Shown: positions 1-10,635, counted from the first letter of the stretch. The stretch is 64,000 nucleotides of DNA from Pseudomonadota bacterium (GCA_013285445.1 CP053448.1:1798001-1862000), one strand, 5' to 3'. Notes: a model not told the origin generated them from the letters alone. Made by a program: numbers and translations.

Positions 1-175
1 GGCGTACGCCACCGGTGCCGCCGTAAACCGCCTCGGTCGAATCGGGACTGCGGCTGAAAACACTGGCGATGCTGGCCTGGGTGGCCTGACCCGAGCAATG
101 TCCGGATGTGGCAATCTGGCGAACCAGCTCGCTGGCCTGGAGCATGCCGGCAAACGCGATGGTGGCATCTTTCAT
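1..175 (-). CDS. hflD: HflD-like lysogenization regulator (5' part only)
   Basis: This is the N-terminal part of a protein that runs off the left edge. The visible residues include [22 protein letters not shown] and [13 protein letters not shown]. They follow the E. coli HflD pattern (LALAGICQSARLVQQLA, GHC, STLAVFGG). HflD is a peripheral inner-membrane protein that in E. coli modulates phage lambda CII stability. Its usual chromosomal position is directly downstream of mnmA, as here. The ATG overlaps the mnmA stop codon in an ATGA arrangement, so translation is probably coupled. Identification rests on motif resemblance plus the conserved gene order. Only about 58 residues are visible. Confidence 0.85.
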   Translation of the reverse strand, partial: MKDATIAFAGMLQASELVRQIATSGHCSGQATQASIASVFSRSPDSTEAVYGGTGGVR

Positions 176-1308
176 TCGCACAGGGACTCCGGTCTGGGCA
201 GGTTCATCAGTTCTTCCGGCAGGGGGGCGTCACTGGCCACAATGGTACCGCCACCGAGGCATTCCTCTCCATCGTAAAGCACCACAGCCTGGCCGGGTGT
301 CACGGCGCGCTGCGGTCTTTCGAAGGTCAGCGCCAGGTGATTGTCGTCGGTCGCCTGCACCCGACAGGCCTGGTCGGGCTGACGATACCGCACCTTTGCG
401 TGCAGCTTCTCGCCGACTCCGGGGCGGCGGCGAATCCAGTTGAGTTCGGCGGCCTCGAGCTCGGTTGACATCAGGGTGGGATGGTCGGTCTGCTGCTCGG
501 CGTAGAGCACGTTGTTCTCGAGGTCCTTGTAAGTCACGTACCAGGGGGCTTCGGGAAAGTCTTTCAACCCGCCGACGTTGAGCCCCTTGCGCTGGCCCAG
601 CGTGTAGTGGATCAGGCCCCGGTGGGTGCCGATCACCGCGCCGTCCGAGGTGCGGATTTCGCCCGGCTCGGCGTCGAGGTAGCTGGCGATGAAGGTATCG
701 AAGTTGCGCTCGCCGATAAAGCAGATGCCGGTCGAATCCTTCTTGGCGGCCACCGGCAGGTCGGCGCGCGCGGCCAGCTCGCGCACTTCGGGCTTGGTCA
801 GCTCGCCGAGCGGGAACAGGGCGTGCGAGAGCTGTTCCTGGTCGAGCGCGTAGAGAAAATAGCTCTGGTCCTTGTTGTGGTCGACGCCCTTGAGCAGGGA
901 TACGGTACCGTCGGCGTTGTCGCGCCGGCGCGCGTAGTGGCCGGTGGCGATCGCTTTCGCGCCCAGGTCGCGAGCGTGTTCCACGAAGGTCCGGAACTTG
1001 ATCTCGCGGTTGCACAGGATGTCTGGATTGGGCGTGCGCCCGGCCTTGAGTTCGGCCAGGAAGTGTTCGAACACGTCGTCCCAGTACTCGGCGGCGAAGT
1101 TGCGGCCGTGGAAATCGATACCCAGGATCTCGGCCACGCGCCGGGCGTCGGCAGCGTCGTCTTCAGCCGAACAACGCGACTCCGGATCGTCCTCTTCCCA
1201 ATTCTTCATGAACATGCCGGCGATGTTCCGGCCCTGCTGCTTGAGCAGCCACGCCACGGTGGACGAATCTACCCCGCCGGACATGGCCACCATGATCAGA
1301 TCACTCAT
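172..1308 (-). CDS. mnmA: tRNA-specific 2-thiouridylase MnmA
   Basis: MnmA uses ATP and sulfur relayed from IscS/TusE to make 2-thiouridine at wobble position 34 of tRNA Lys, Glu and Gln in the cytoplasm. The PP-loop SGGVDSS is at residues 10-16. The catalytic cysteine of PNPDILCN is C99, and the second one in STGICFIG is C196. The length of 378 residues is close to the E. coli enzyme (368). The ATG at 1308 starts directly before the PP-loop strand, as in the family. The stop overlaps the hflD start, so mnmA-hflD form a short operon. Nothing odd was seen. Confidence 0.97.
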   Translation of the reverse strand: MSDLIMVAMSGGVDSSTVAWLLKQQGRNIAGMFMKNWEEDDPESRCSAEDDAADARRVAEILGIDFHGRNFAAEYWDDVFEHFLAELKAGRTPNPDILCNREIKFRTFVEHARDLGAKAIATGHYARRRDNADGTVSLLKGVDHNKDQSYFLYALDQEQLSHALFPLGELTKPEVRELAARADLPVAAKKDSTGICFIGERNFDTFIASYLDAEPGEIRTSDGAVIGTHRGLIHYTLGQRKGLNVGGLKDFPEAPWYVTYKDLENNVLYAEQQTDHPTLMSTELEAAELNWIRRRPGVGEKLHAKVRYRQPDQACRVQATDDNHLALTFERPQRAVTPGQAVVLYDGEECLGGGTIVASDAPLPEELMNLPRPESLCE

Positions 1309-1703
1309 GCTTTTCCATATGGGGTTGGGGTCGGTTTTTTGCGAGTGCGGTTTCGTGTGCTTGGAGTTTAAGGGGGCAGGGGCGGGAAGCGGTGGCTGCG
1401 ATTCGAAAATGCGAGGCGAACGGCGTGGTTGCTTCTCTACGCGACGACGTCGTTCTAGTGCCGCCGAGGCTGTCGTTGAGCTTCAGCGCGGTCGAGTCGC
1501 CTTTGACAAGCGCCCTTCAACCTTATGGACGGCGATTCACATGGCACTTCCGCGCCCCGATTTTTCGAATCGCAGCCACTACTCCCCGCCCCGACAGGTT
1601 GGGAGGAAGCTGAATCTCTTCGGTTCGGCCGCGAATTTTGCCTGAGCTAATGGGTTTCCCCTATCGGCCAGAGCCGATCGTTCTGGCTGCCAGTAATCGC
1701 CGG
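1309..1703. other. 395-bp intergenic region between mnmA and a methyltransferase gene
   Basis: No convincing gene is visible. It must hold the mnmA promoter (minus strand) and the 3' region of the methyltransferase transcript. A large imperfect inverted repeat (1379-1592) occupies its centre and is described separately. The small open frames inside have no recognisable motifs. Confidence 0.6.
1379..1592. repeat. 214-bp element bounded by 40-bp imperfect inverted repeats (MITE-like)
   Basis: The left arm 1379-1418 and the reverse complement of the right arm 1553-1592 match at 34 of 40 positions. This includes an uninterrupted 18-bp core, GTGGCTGCGATTCGAAAA. The 134 bp between the arms contain no recognisable gene. 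This is the shape of a miniature inverted-repeat element, although no target duplication was seen at its ends. It could also be two decayed copies of a dispersed repeat in opposite orientation. Confidence 0.5.
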
Positions 1704-2567
1704 CTAGCTGGCCAGGATGGCGGTTATGTACCCCGCCTTCCGATACGGCATGTTCACCAGTCGTATCACCAGGCGATCCAGTGGTGATGGGGGCATGTTG
1801 CGTGGGAGTACCTCAATGCCGCAGTGCTTTACTCTGATCGTGAACCCCCCCCCATCCAGTGTTTCCTCGAGAAAGTGTTCGGGGAGCGGAGCTTCGTCCG
1901 GCTCTGATGCATGCACGGAATACGTGGAACGGGTTGCCACGGATCGCCGGTTCCACTGGTGAATCCAGTTCGGGATGCCATGAAAGCTCGCATTGTCCAC
2001 CGGTTCTGCCACCACGAGCCAACCGCCCGGTTCGAGAAGGCGGCGGCATTCATGGATGACGCTGCGGGCATTCTGGTGCTTCAGATGGTGCAGTGCCCCG
2101 ACGCAGCTGATGACGGAAAAGGTCTCCGATGTACGCTCCAGGTAGTCAAGGATGTGGCCTCGATGAAGTTCGGTCTGGCTCAAGCCAAGGCGCCTCGCTC
2201 GATCGGCTGCAACTCCTAGCATCCCTTCGCTGTGATCGACGCCGACGATCCTGTCGGGCTTGAAGCGTGTCCCCAGCCTTTCGATCATCTGCCCTGTGCC
2301 GCAGCCCAGGTCCAATAGGCCGCTAACCGCGGAATCTATTCCATCCAGGACGGGCGCGAAAAGAAGGTCATTTGCATAGCGTCTCGGGTCATTGACCACG
2401 GTGTCGTACTCAGCCGCGATCGTGTCGTGATAGCGCTCATCGAGCATGGAGTGCGGATCAGCGTGTGACATGTGAGTCGACTCAGTTTTTGCCAATGGGC
2501 CCAAGACAGCAGACGGTCGCCGGTTCCCCCGCTCGTCCTGCATGGTTGCGCGTGCATACTGCCACAT
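1704..2567 (-). CDS. class I SAM-dependent methyltransferase, substrate unknown
   Basis: The protein carries the Rossmann-type SAM-binding signature LLDLGCGTGQMIERLG, followed by VGVDHSEGML (ribose-binding acidic strand). Then come ISCVGALHHL and LLEPGGWLVVAEP, the order typical of the Methyltransf_11/25 families. The substrate cannot be read from the sequence. The longest frame starts at 2567. An in-frame ATG at 2471 (MSHADPHSM) gives 255 residues and starts closer to the usual domain boundary. Neither start has a strong ribosome-binding site. It stands alone between mnmA and the LysR gene. Confidence 0.8.
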   Translation of the reverse strand: MWQYARATMQDERGNRRPSAVLGPLAKTESTHMSHADPHSMLDERYHDTIAAEYDTVVNDPRRYANDLLFAPVLDGIDSAVSGLLDLGCGTGQMIERLGTRFKPDRIVGVDHSEGMLGVAADRARRLGLSQTELHRGHILDYLERTSETFSVISCVGALHHLKHQNARSVIHECRRLLEPGGWLVVAEPVDNASFHGIPNWIHQWNRRSVATRSTYSVHASEPDEAPLPEHFLEETLDGGGFTIRVKHCGIEVLPRNMPPSPLDRLVIRLVNMPYRKAGYITAILAS

Positions 2568-2671
2568 TATTGGGGTGTATCGGCAGGCGTACGCGACGGT
2601 TCAAGGTCCTGTGCTGCGAACGGTGCTGAGCGCGGCGAACATCCATGCGCCGCCCGTCATACCTACGGTCG

Positions 2672-3580
2672 CTATTCCCCGAAAAGATCGGGGCTCATCA
2701 AATCAATAAATCGCTCGGCCTGGGGTGAGAGGTAGGCGCCGCGGCGCAGGACAGCGCCGTAGCTGCGGCGGGGGAAATAGCGACTCATGTCGCGCACGGC
2801 CAGTTGCTTGCGGTCGGTTTCGGTCAGGCAGATGCTGGTCACGATCGAGATGCCCATGCCCATCGCAACGTAGCGTTTGATGACCTCCCAGCCGCCGACC
2901 TCCAGATTGACCCGAAAGGGCAGGCCGTGCTTCTGGAAAACCAGATCAACCACCTGGTAGGTGCTCAGGCGCCGCGGCGGCAGAATGAGTCCGTGCGGGC
3001 TGATATCGGCCAGCTCGATTTCCCGGCGACGCGCCAGCGGGTGGTCGCGGCTCATGATCAGAGCCGGGTTGAAGTGCCAGATCGGCCGATAGTCGATGTC
3101 CTCGGGCACTTCGAGCATCGACCCGACGGCAAAATCGACTTCGTCGCCGCGGATCATGCCCAGACCGTCCGCGCCGGTGACGTTGTGCAGGTGCACGAAG
3201 ATGCCGGGATGCTGGCGTCGAAAGCGCATCATCAGCGAGGGCAGCAGATGAAGAATGGTGGACTCGCCGGCGGCGATGCGGATCTCCCCGGTGTCGAGCG
3301 AGCCGTAGCGGCGCTGGAAATCATCCGGCAGTGCGTCGATGCGATCGACCAGCGGACGCGCCATTTCAAGCAGGGCCTTGCCGGCCGGCGTCAGCTGCAA
3401 TCGCGGTCCGTGGCGCTCGAACAGCTGCCGCTCGAGCTCGTCTTCCAGGGCGCGAATCTGCTGGCTGACCGAGGGCTGACTGAGGTAGAGATTGTTCGCG
3501 GCCGCCGAGACGCTGCCGGTACGGGCCGTCTGAATGAACGCCCGCAGGTGCTTGAGGAGATTGCCTTTATATTGAGCCAT
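2672..3580 (-). CDS. LysR-family regulator, probably of the glyoxylate bypass genes
   Basis: The N-terminal winged helix-turn-helix reads LRAFIQTARTGSVSAAA, then LSQPSVSQQIRALEDELE, the LysR signature. A substrate-binding domain follows from about residue 90. I chose the ATG at 3580 (302 residues, MAQYKGN...) because the HTH then lies at the usual place. The longer frame to 3685 would run into the aceB coding start. It is divergent from aceB across about 100 bp of AT-rich DNA, the classic layout for a LysR protein controlling the opposite operon and itself. Control of aceBA is therefore inferred from position. The inducer is unknown. Confidence 0.88.
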   Translation of the reverse strand: MAQYKGNLLKHLRAFIQTARTGSVSAAANNLYLSQPSVSQQIRALEDELERQLFERHGPRLQLTPAGKALLEMARPLVDRIDALPDDFQRRYGSLDTGEIRIAAGESTILHLLPSLMMRFRRQHPGIFVHLHNVTGADGLGMIRGDEVDFAVGSMLEVPEDIDYRPIWHFNPALIMSRDHPLARRREIELADISPHGLILPPRRLSTYQVVDLVFQKHGLPFRVNLEVGGWEVIKRYVAMGMGISIVTSICLTETDRKQLAVRDMSRYFPRRSYGAVLRRGAYLSPQAERFIDLMSPDLFGE

Positions 3581-3589
3581 GGAGCAACT

Positions 3590-3604
3590 ATTGTAATATT
3601 CAAT
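3590..3604. promoter_or_regulatory. candidate LysR operator in the LysR/aceB divergent promoter
   Basis: ATTG-N7-CAAT is an interrupted dyad containing the T-N11-A pattern of LysR-type sites. It lies 10-24 bases upstream of the LysR start inside a markedly AT-rich segment (3590-3640), in otherwise GC-rich DNA. The AT-rich stretch probably also contains the aceB promoter, but no clear -35/-10 pair could be fixed. Confidence 0.45.
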
Positions 3605-3686
3605 CTTTAAAATAAAAACATTTAATTTGATAAATAGTTCGACTCCCTCTAGTCTGGCCAACAACCTCAGGGTGGTCCAGACCAAG

Positions 3687-5315
3687 ATGAATCACGCATC
3701 ACAGCATCACTCGACCAGCAGTCTGGAAGCAGATCCGGGACTCGAACTCGGCGCGCCCCTGCCCGATGCGGCGCGCCCACTGCTGCCGACTGGTCTGCGC
3801 AACCTGCTGGGGGCTTTGTCGCGGCGCTACCGGGATGAGGTTGACGCCCTGCTCGCGGCCCGGCAGGAGCGCCAGCGACGATTCGACGCCGGTGAACTGC
3901 CGGATTTCCCGGAGGAGACGCGCGATATTCGCGAAGGCGACTGGAAGGTCGCGCGCATTCCCGAGGACTTGCGGAACCGACGGGTCGAGATCACCGGTCC
4001 GGTGGATCGCAAGATGATCATCAATGCGCTCAATTCCGGCGCGATGGTGTTCATGGCTGATTTCGAGGATTCCTCGACCCCGAGCTGGGACAACATGATC
4101 TCGGGCCAGGTCAATCTCCAAGATGCCGTACGCGGGACCATCGAATTCACGGCCGACAGCGGCAAGCAGTATCGCCTGGAACCGGATCCGGCGGTGCTGA
4201 TCGTGCGACCGCGCGGCTGGCATCTCGACGAAAAGCATGTGCGCGTCGACGGACGCGCTGTCCCCGGCGGGATGTTTGACGCGGCGGTTTTTCTCTACAA
4301 CAACGCCGCCACGCTGATCAATCGCGGTAGCGGGCCGTATCTCTACCTGCCGAAACTGGAGAGCCGGCATGAGGCCGAACTGTGGGAGCGCGTGCTGACC
4401 GATATCGAGCGCCGGCTTGACCTCAATCCAGGCACGGTCAAGGTCACGGTGCTGATCGAGACCATCACGGCGGTGTTCGAGATGGACGAGATCCTTTACG
4501 CGCTGCGCAGCCGCATCGTCGGGCTCAACTGCGGCCGCTGGGACTATATTTTCAGCTATATCAAACGCTTCAGAACACATCCTGATAAAGTGCTGCCGGA
4601 TCGTGCGCAGGTCACCATGACCGTTCCGTTCCTGCGCGCTTATTCACAGCTGCTGATCAAGACTTGCCATCGACGCGGTGCCTTCGCGATGGGCGGCATG
4701 GCGGCGCAAATCCCGATCAAGGGGGACGAGGAGGCCAACGAGCGGGCCCTGACCAAGGTCCGTGAAGACAAGGAGCGTGAGGCCGGCGACGGTCATGACG
4801 GCACCTGGGTGGCTCATCCCGGGCTGATTCCGGTGGCCATGGACATCTTCAACCGCCACCTCGGCGATCGCCCCAACCAGCTCCACCGGCTCGGCGAGGA
4901 TGTTCGGGTCAGCGCGGCTGACCTGGTTGCGCCCTGCAAGGGCACGATTACCGAGGCCGGGCTGCGCGGCAATATCAGCGTGGCGATTCGCTACCTGGGC
5001 GCCTGGCTGGGCGGGCAGGGCTGTGTGCCGATCAATCACCTGATGGAAGACGCCGCCACGGCAGAGATCGCCCGGGCCCAGCTGTGGCAGTGGATCCGGC
5101 ACGATCGCGGGGTTCTCGAAGACGGCCGCAACATCGACCACGCACTGGTCAATCGCTTTCAGGCCGAAGCGCTCGATCAGCTACGCGCCGAGATTGGTGA
5201 GTCCGGATTCAGCCGGGGACACTATGCCGATGCCGCCGCGCTGCTGCACGAGGCAACCGCCAGTGATGACTTCATCGAATTTCTCACCCTGCCGGGCTAC
5301 GACCGGCTTGACTGA
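3687..5315 (+). CDS. aceB: malate synthase A
   Basis: Malate synthase condenses glyoxylate with acetyl-CoA to malate, the second step of the glyoxylate bypass. The malate synthase signature appears as GLNCGRWDYIFS at about residue 280. The substrate-binding stretch VLIETITAVFEMDEIL precedes it, and the conserved C-terminal MEDAATAEIARAQLWQW follows. From the ATG at 3687 the length is 542 residues (E. coli AceB 533). An in-frame upstream ATG at 3627 would overlap the AT-rich promoter and was rejected. The gene is 21 bp upstream of aceA and divergent from the LysR gene, so growth on acetate or fatty acids is a likely context. Confidence 0.97.
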   Translation: MNHASQHHSTSSLEADPGLELGAPLPDAARPLLPTGLRNLLGALSRRYRDEVDALLAARQERQRRFDAGELPDFPEETRDIREGDWKVARIPEDLRNRRVEITGPVDRKMIINALNSGAMVFMADFEDSSTPSWDNMISGQVNLQDAVRGTIEFTADSGKQYRLEPDPAVLIVRPRGWHLDEKHVRVDGRAVPGGMFDAAVFLYNNAATLINRGSGPYLYLPKLESRHEAELWERVLTDIERRLDLNPGTVKVTVLIETITAVFEMDEILYALRSRIVGLNCGRWDYIFSYIKRFRTHPDKVLPDRAQVTMTVPFLRAYSQLLIKTCHRRGAFAMGGMAAQIPIKGDEEANERALTKVREDKEREAGDGHDGTWVAHPGLIPVAMDIFNRHLGDRPNQLHRLGEDVRVSAADLVAPCKGTITEAGLRGNISVAIRYLGAWLGGQGCVPINHLMEDAATAEIARAQLWQWIRHDRGVLEDGRNIDHALVNRFQAEALDQLRAEIGESGFSRGHYADAAALLHEATASDDFIEFLTLPGYDRLD

Positions 5316-5336
5316 CTCAGAACCGGAGCTGACAGC

Positions 5337-6632
<1,296 letters not shown>

Positions 6633-6658
6633 CCGGTTGCCGGTCACCCCGGCGCCCG

Positions 6659-6688
6659 TTGCAAAGCGCGTCGACGCGGCGCTATGAT
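6659..6688 (+). promoter_or_regulatory. sigma-70-type promoter upstream of the calcium-motif secreted protein
   Basis: TTGCAA (6659-6664) and TATGAT (6683-6688) are separated by 18 bp. They match 4 of 6 and 5 of 6 consensus bases. The site lies about 100 bases upstream of the chosen start at 6786. Confidence 0.45.
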
Positions 6689-6785
6689 CGGCCGATGGAC
6701 GGCCACGATTCCCGCGGCTGCAGGCGCTCGGCCAGGTCGGCAGGTCGGGATTTGCCGACTGTCGCCGACGGTGAGGAAAGCGATC

Positions 6786-7391
6786 ATGCTGGAGATGTCT
6801 GCAGTCACAACTGCCCGGACGGCGCGGGTCGCAGCCCCGCTGTTGCTGTCCTTGTCGTTGATGACAGGGCTGGTCCTGGCTGACACCGTGATCATCGAGG
6901 GCTCGGACACTTCGGAGGCCAGCGAATCCCGCGCATCAGCAACGGCCCGGCAGGGTATTCAGGGGGTTGACAACGACGGTGATGGCTTTGATGCCACAGT
7001 CGATTGCAACGACAATGCCCCTGATATCAACCCCGTTGCCACGGACATACCGGGCGATGATATCGATCAGAATTGCACGGATACGCTGGTCTGCTATGAC
7101 GACGGTGACATGGACGGCTACGGCACCACGACCTCCGGCGAGAGCTCGTTTACGGCCACCGGAGGCGCGGCCGATCTGCCCGGCGCCTGCGGCTCGGCGA
7201 CTGCTGATCTCTGGGATGATGACTCTTCCGACTGTCACGATCAGGATCCGGCCATGAATCCGGGCGCGGACGAGGTCTGCGACGGGCAGGACAACGACTG
7301 CGACGGTGCGATCGACGAGGCCGACAACGAGCTTCCGGAGGGGGCGTGTGCGGTTGTTTTTTCCGACCGGTTCGAGTTTTTGCCCTTCTGA
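6786..7391 (+). CDS. secreted protein with MopE-type aspartate-rich metal-binding repeats
   Basis: A signal peptide covers about the first 30 residues (hydrophobic core LLLSLSLMTGLVLA). The mature part is built of Asp/Asn-rich segments. Examples are DNDGDGFDATVDCNDN and the pair DGDMDGYG... and CDGQDNDCDGAIDE, with paired cysteines. This is the pattern of the putative metal-binding (MopE/Thr_dom-like) family, so calcium binding is likely but unproven. I chose the ATG at 6786 because GAGGA lies 8 bases upstream and the signal peptide begins there. The protein ends in FSDRFEFLPF. Its DRFE tail resembles the end of the secreted protein at 57734-58345. No partner genes are adjacent. Confidence 0.75.
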   Translation: MLEMSAVTTARTARVAAPLLLSLSLMTGLVLADTVIIEGSDTSEASESRASATARQGIQGVDNDGDGFDATVDCNDNAPDINPVATDIPGDDIDQNCTDTLVCYDDGDMDGYGTTTSGESSFTATGGAADLPGACGSATADLWDDDSSDCHDQDPAMNPGADEVCDGQDNDCDGAIDEADNELPEGACAVVFSDRFEFLPF

Positions 7392-7420
7392 CCGGCCGAT
7401 GCTTGAAAACCGTTGACGGC

Positions 7421-7460
7421 TGCCGCAGTATGATGACCTGTCAGGTCAGATACTGCGGCA
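7421..7460. promoter_or_regulatory. 40-bp nested palindrome directly upstream of clpS
   Basis: The outer arms TGCCGCAGTAT (7421-7431) and ATACTGCGGCA (7450-7460) are perfect complements. Inside them TGACCTG and CAGGTCA form a second perfect stem with a one-base loop. The element ends 4 bases before the clpS ATG and includes a -10-like TATGAT at 7428. As RNA it would make an 18-bp hairpin covering the region where the ribosome-binding site should lie. As DNA it could be an operator. Confidence 0.6.
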
Positions 7461-7464
7461 CCCG

Positions 7465-7800
7465 ATGAGCGACAGAGAAAAGCACGCTGGCGGTATCACC
7501 GGCGACGGGCTGGCGCTTCAGGAAGCGCGGCCGAAGGTTCGCAAACCGCCGCTTTACAAGGTCGTGATACTCAACGATGACTACACGCCGATGGAGTTCG
7601 TCGTCCAGGTGCTCATGCGTTTTTTCGCCCTGTCGCATGACAAGGCGACCAGCATCATGCTGCACGTCCATACCCGCGGCCGGGGCGTTGCCGGTGTTTA
7701 CACCTACGAAATTGCCGAAACCAAGGCCGTTCAGGTCAACGGTTTTGCGCGCGAGCACGACCATCCGCTCCAGTGTACGCTTGAGGAAACCGATCAGTGA
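7465..7800 (+). CDS. clpS: ATP-dependent Clp protease adaptor ClpS
   Basis: ClpS is the N-recognin that hands N-end-rule substrates to ClpAP. The core is typical: [19 protein letters not shown] forms the N-degron pocket region, followed by [23 protein letters not shown]. The length of 111 residues agrees with E. coli (106). clpA follows 81 bp downstream, the universal order. No ordinary Shine-Dalgarno sequence precedes the ATG. Instead a strong palindrome occupies that position, hinting at translational or transcriptional control of this gene. Confidence 0.97.
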   Translation: MSDREKHAGGITGDGLALQEARPKVRKPPLYKVVILNDDYTPMEFVVQVLMRFFALSHDKATSIMLHVHTRGRGVAGVYTYEIAETKAVQVNGFAREHDHPLQCTLEETDQ

Positions 7801-7881
7801 CTCCGGCCAGGAATCATTGGCCAGCAAATCGGTCTCAGTGGCTGGGACCATCGCTTAACCGTCAAGTCGAAGGGCGTCGCC

Positions 7882-10158
7882 ATGTTCAGCAAGGAACTTG
7901 AACTCTCGATCTCGCAGGCCTATCACATGGCGCGCAGCAAGCGTCATGAGCTCCTGACGGTCGAACATCTGCTGCTGGCGCTGCTCGACAACGACTCGGC
8001 GCGAGAGGTGCTGACTGCCTGCGGGGTGGACATGGAACGGCTCGGTCTGGAGCTTGGTCAGGTGCTCGACGAGTCCGTGCCGGTGCTCTCGGAGGGCGAC
8101 CAGCGCGACACACAGCCGACCATTGGCTTCCAGCGCGTACTTCAGCGCGCCCTCTATCACGTGCAGTCGGCCGAACGCAAGGAAGTGCTGGGCGCCAACG
8201 TGCTGGTCGCGATTTTCAGCGAAAAGGACTCCCATGCCGTCTACCTGCTCGGCAAACAGGATGTCGCCCGGATCGATGTGGTCAACTACATTTCCCACGG
8301 CGTTTCCAAGGCCAGCGAGCCCGGCGCCAAGCCGGCGGTCGAGGAGGAGGGCCAGGTCGGTGATGCCAGCGGCGAAGACGACAAGTCAGCACTCGCCGCT
8401 TACGCAACCAACCTCAATGAGCGTGCACGAGGTGACCAGATCGATCCGCTGATCGGACGCGCCCTGGAAGTGGAGCGAACCATTCAGATCCTGTGTCGCC
8501 GACGCAAGAACAACCCGCTCTACGTCGGCGAATCCGGGGTTGGCAAGACGGCATTGGCCGAAGGCCTGGCGCTGCGAATCGTGCGCGAGGAGGTGCCCGG
8601 TGTGCTGGCCGACGCCGAAATCTGGGCGCTCGATCTGGGTGCCCTGCTGGCCGGGACCAAGTATCGCGGGGATTTTGAAAAACGCCTCAAGGCCGTGCTG
8701 GCCGAACTCAAGAGTCGCGAAAAGGCCGTGTTGTTCATTGACGAGATTCATACCATCATCGGTGCCGGTGCTGCCTCCGGCGGGGTCATGGATGCCTCCA
8801 ACCTGATCAAGCCGGTGCTGGCCAACGGTGACCTGCGCTGTATCGGTTCGACCACATTTGAGGAGTACCGCGGCGTGTTCGAGAAGGATCGGGCACTGGC
8901 GCGGCGCTTCCAGAAAATCGATATTGTCGAGCCCTCGGTCGGCGAGACCATCGAGATTCTCAATGGCCTCAAGCACCGCTTCGAGGAACACCACGGCGTG
9001 ACGTACACCAGCGAGGCGCTCGAGGCCGCAGCCACGCTGTCGGCGCGGCACATCAATGACCGCCATCTGCCAGACAAGGCGATCGATGTCATCGACGAGG
9101 CTGGCGCCCGCGAGCGGCTCAAGCCAGCCGAAGACCGGGTTAGGCAGATTGACGTCAACGAGATTGAGGAAATCGTGGCGCGGATGGCGCGTATCCCGCC
9201 GCGTCAGGTCTCGCGTTCCGATCGTGACGCGCTCAAGACTCTCGAGCGCGACCTTCAAATGGTGGTGTTCGGCCAGGACGAAGCGATTCGCACCCTGGCC
9301 TCAGCCATCAAGATGTCACGCTCCGGGCTGGCCGAGGTAGAGCGGCCGATCGGCAGCTTCCTGTTTGCCGGGCCGACCGGTGTGGGCAAGACCGAAGTGA
9401 CGCGCCAGCTGGCGCTGACCCTGGGCATCGAGCTGGTGCGTTTCGATATGTCCGAATACATGGAAGCACACTCGGTCTCGCGTCTGGTCGGCGCGCCGCC
9501 GGGATACGTCGGCTTCGACCGTGGCGGCCTGCTGACCGAGGCCGTCACCCAGACGCCGCATGCGGTGCTCTTGCTCGACGAGATCGAAAAGGCTCACCCG
9601 GACGTCTACAACCTGCTGCTGCAGATCATGGACCACGGCAAGCTGACCGACGCGAACGGGCGCGGCGCCGATTTCCGCAACGTCATTGTGGTCATGACAA
9701 CCAATGCCGGCGCTGAACTGGTCAGTCGGCGCGGCATCGGTTTCACGCCCGCCGATCATTCCAGCGACGGCATGGAGGCCATTCGAAAGCAGTTCACCCC
9801 GGAATTCCGAAACCGTTTGGATGCCATCATCCAGTTCCATTCGCTGGCGCTGAATGTGGTGATGCAGGTCGTCGACAAGTTCCTGATGGAAATGGAGAAT
9901 CAGCTGGCCGACAAGGGTGTGCATATCGAGGTGTGCGCTGACGCACGGGAATGGCTGGCCGAGCATGGCTTCGACGAAAAGATGGGAGCAAGGCCGATGA
10001 AGCGGGTCATCCAGGAGCACATCAAGCGGCCCCTGGCCGACGAGCTGCTGTTCGGCGCGCTTGCCGATGGTGGCGAGGTAGAAGTCCGTCTAAGGGATGA
10101 CGGTAGCGGTCTGGATTTGACCTGTCGCGGGCGCAGCGTCGAACCGGTGGCAGACTGA
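7882..10158 (+). CDS. clpA: ATP-dependent Clp protease ATP-binding subunit ClpA
   Basis: ClpA is the AAA+ unfoldase that pairs with ClpP and ClpS. The Clp N-domain starts at residue 1 (ELELSISQAYHMARSKRHELLTVEHL, the ClpS-docking domain). The first AAA+ module has Walker A GESGVGKT with lysine 222. The second has GPTGVGKT with lysine 503. The conserved C-terminal stretches FTPEFRNRLDAII and MGARPMKRVIQEHIKRPLA are present. The ClpP-contact loop reads IGF where E. coli ClpA has IGL. The length of 758 residues is identical to E. coli. It forms an operon with clpS and converges on infA with only 15 bp between them. Confidence 0.98.
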   Translation: MFSKELELSISQAYHMARSKRHELLTVEHLLLALLDNDSAREVLTACGVDMERLGLELGQVLDESVPVLSEGDQRDTQPTIGFQRVLQRALYHVQSAERKEVLGANVLVAIFSEKDSHAVYLLGKQDVARIDVVNYISHGVSKASEPGAKPAVEEEGQVGDASGEDDKSALAAYATNLNERARGDQIDPLIGRALEVERTIQILCRRRKNNPLYVGESGVGKTALAEGLALRIVREEVPGVLADAEIWALDLGALLAGTKYRGDFEKRLKAVLAELKSREKAVLFIDEIHTIIGAGAASGGVMDASNLIKPVLANGDLRCIGSTTFEEYRGVFEKDRALARRFQKIDIVEPSVGETIEILNGLKHRFEEHHGVTYTSEALEAAATLSARHINDRHLPDKAIDVIDEAGARERLKPAEDRVRQIDVNEIEEIVARMARIPPRQVSRSDRDALKTLERDLQMVVFGQDEAIRTLASAIKMSRSGLAEVERPIGSFLFAGPTGVGKTEVTRQLALTLGIELVRFDMSEYMEAHSVSRLVGAPPGYVGFDRGGLLTEAVTQTPHAVLLLDEIEKAHPDVYNLLLQIMDHGKLTDANGRGADFRNVIVVMTTNAGAELVSRRGIGFTPADHSSDGMEAIRKQFTPEFRNRLDAIIQFHSLALNVVMQVVDKFLMEMENQLADKGVHIEVCADAREWLAEHGFDEKMGARPMKRVIQEHIKRPLADELLFGALADGGEVEVRLRDDGSGLDLTCRGRSVEPVAD

Positions 10159-10173
10159 CCGCCTGCGCGGCGA

Positions 10174-10392
10174 CTATTTCATGCGGTAGGTGATGCGTCC
10201 CTTGCTCAGGTCGTAAGGCGTCATTTCGACCTTGACCCGATCCCCGGTCAGAATCCGGATGTAGTGCTTGCGCATGCGCCCGGAGATATGGGCGGTAATG
10301 ACATGCCCGTTGTCGAGTTCGACACGGAACATGGTGTTGGGCAGGGTCTCGAGCACCTTGCCCTCCATCTCGATATGTTCATCCTTGGCCAT
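10174..10392 (-). CDS. infA: translation initiation factor IF-1
   Basis: The 72-residue protein is a standard single OB-fold IF-1 ([19 protein letters not shown]... [17 protein letters not shown]). IF-1 binds the 30S A site during initiation. The ATG at 10392 reproduces the exact family N-terminus. An in-frame extension upstream has no support. Its position next to clpA and tRNA genes is common in gammaproteobacteria. Confidence 0.98.
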   Translation of the reverse strand: MAKDEHIEMEGKVLETLPNTMFRVELDNGHVITAHISGRMRKHYIRILTGDRVKVEMTPYDLSKGRITYRMK

Positions 10393-10513
10393 AGGCTGTT
10401 CTCGCAGTTGAAAAACCGCGTTATTGTGACAGCTTTCGCGCCAGACGCAAGTACGCTCACCCTTTCCGAGCCAGCCAGACGCCAAATCGTGCAAAAATCC
10501 TGCGCTCTGGCCC

Positions 10514-10541
10514 TTGACAGACGGAACCGGGCGCTTACAAT
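10514..10541 (+). promoter_or_regulatory. strong promoter of tRNA-Gly
   Basis: TTGACA (10514-10519, perfect -35) and TACAAT (10536-10541, 5 of 6) have 16-bp spacing. The predicted transcript starts about 6 bases before the mature tRNA at 10554. Confidence 0.75.
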
Positions 10542-10553
10542 TGTCGGTCTTTT

Positions 10554-10629
<76 letters not shown>

Positions 10630-10635
10630 GATTCC

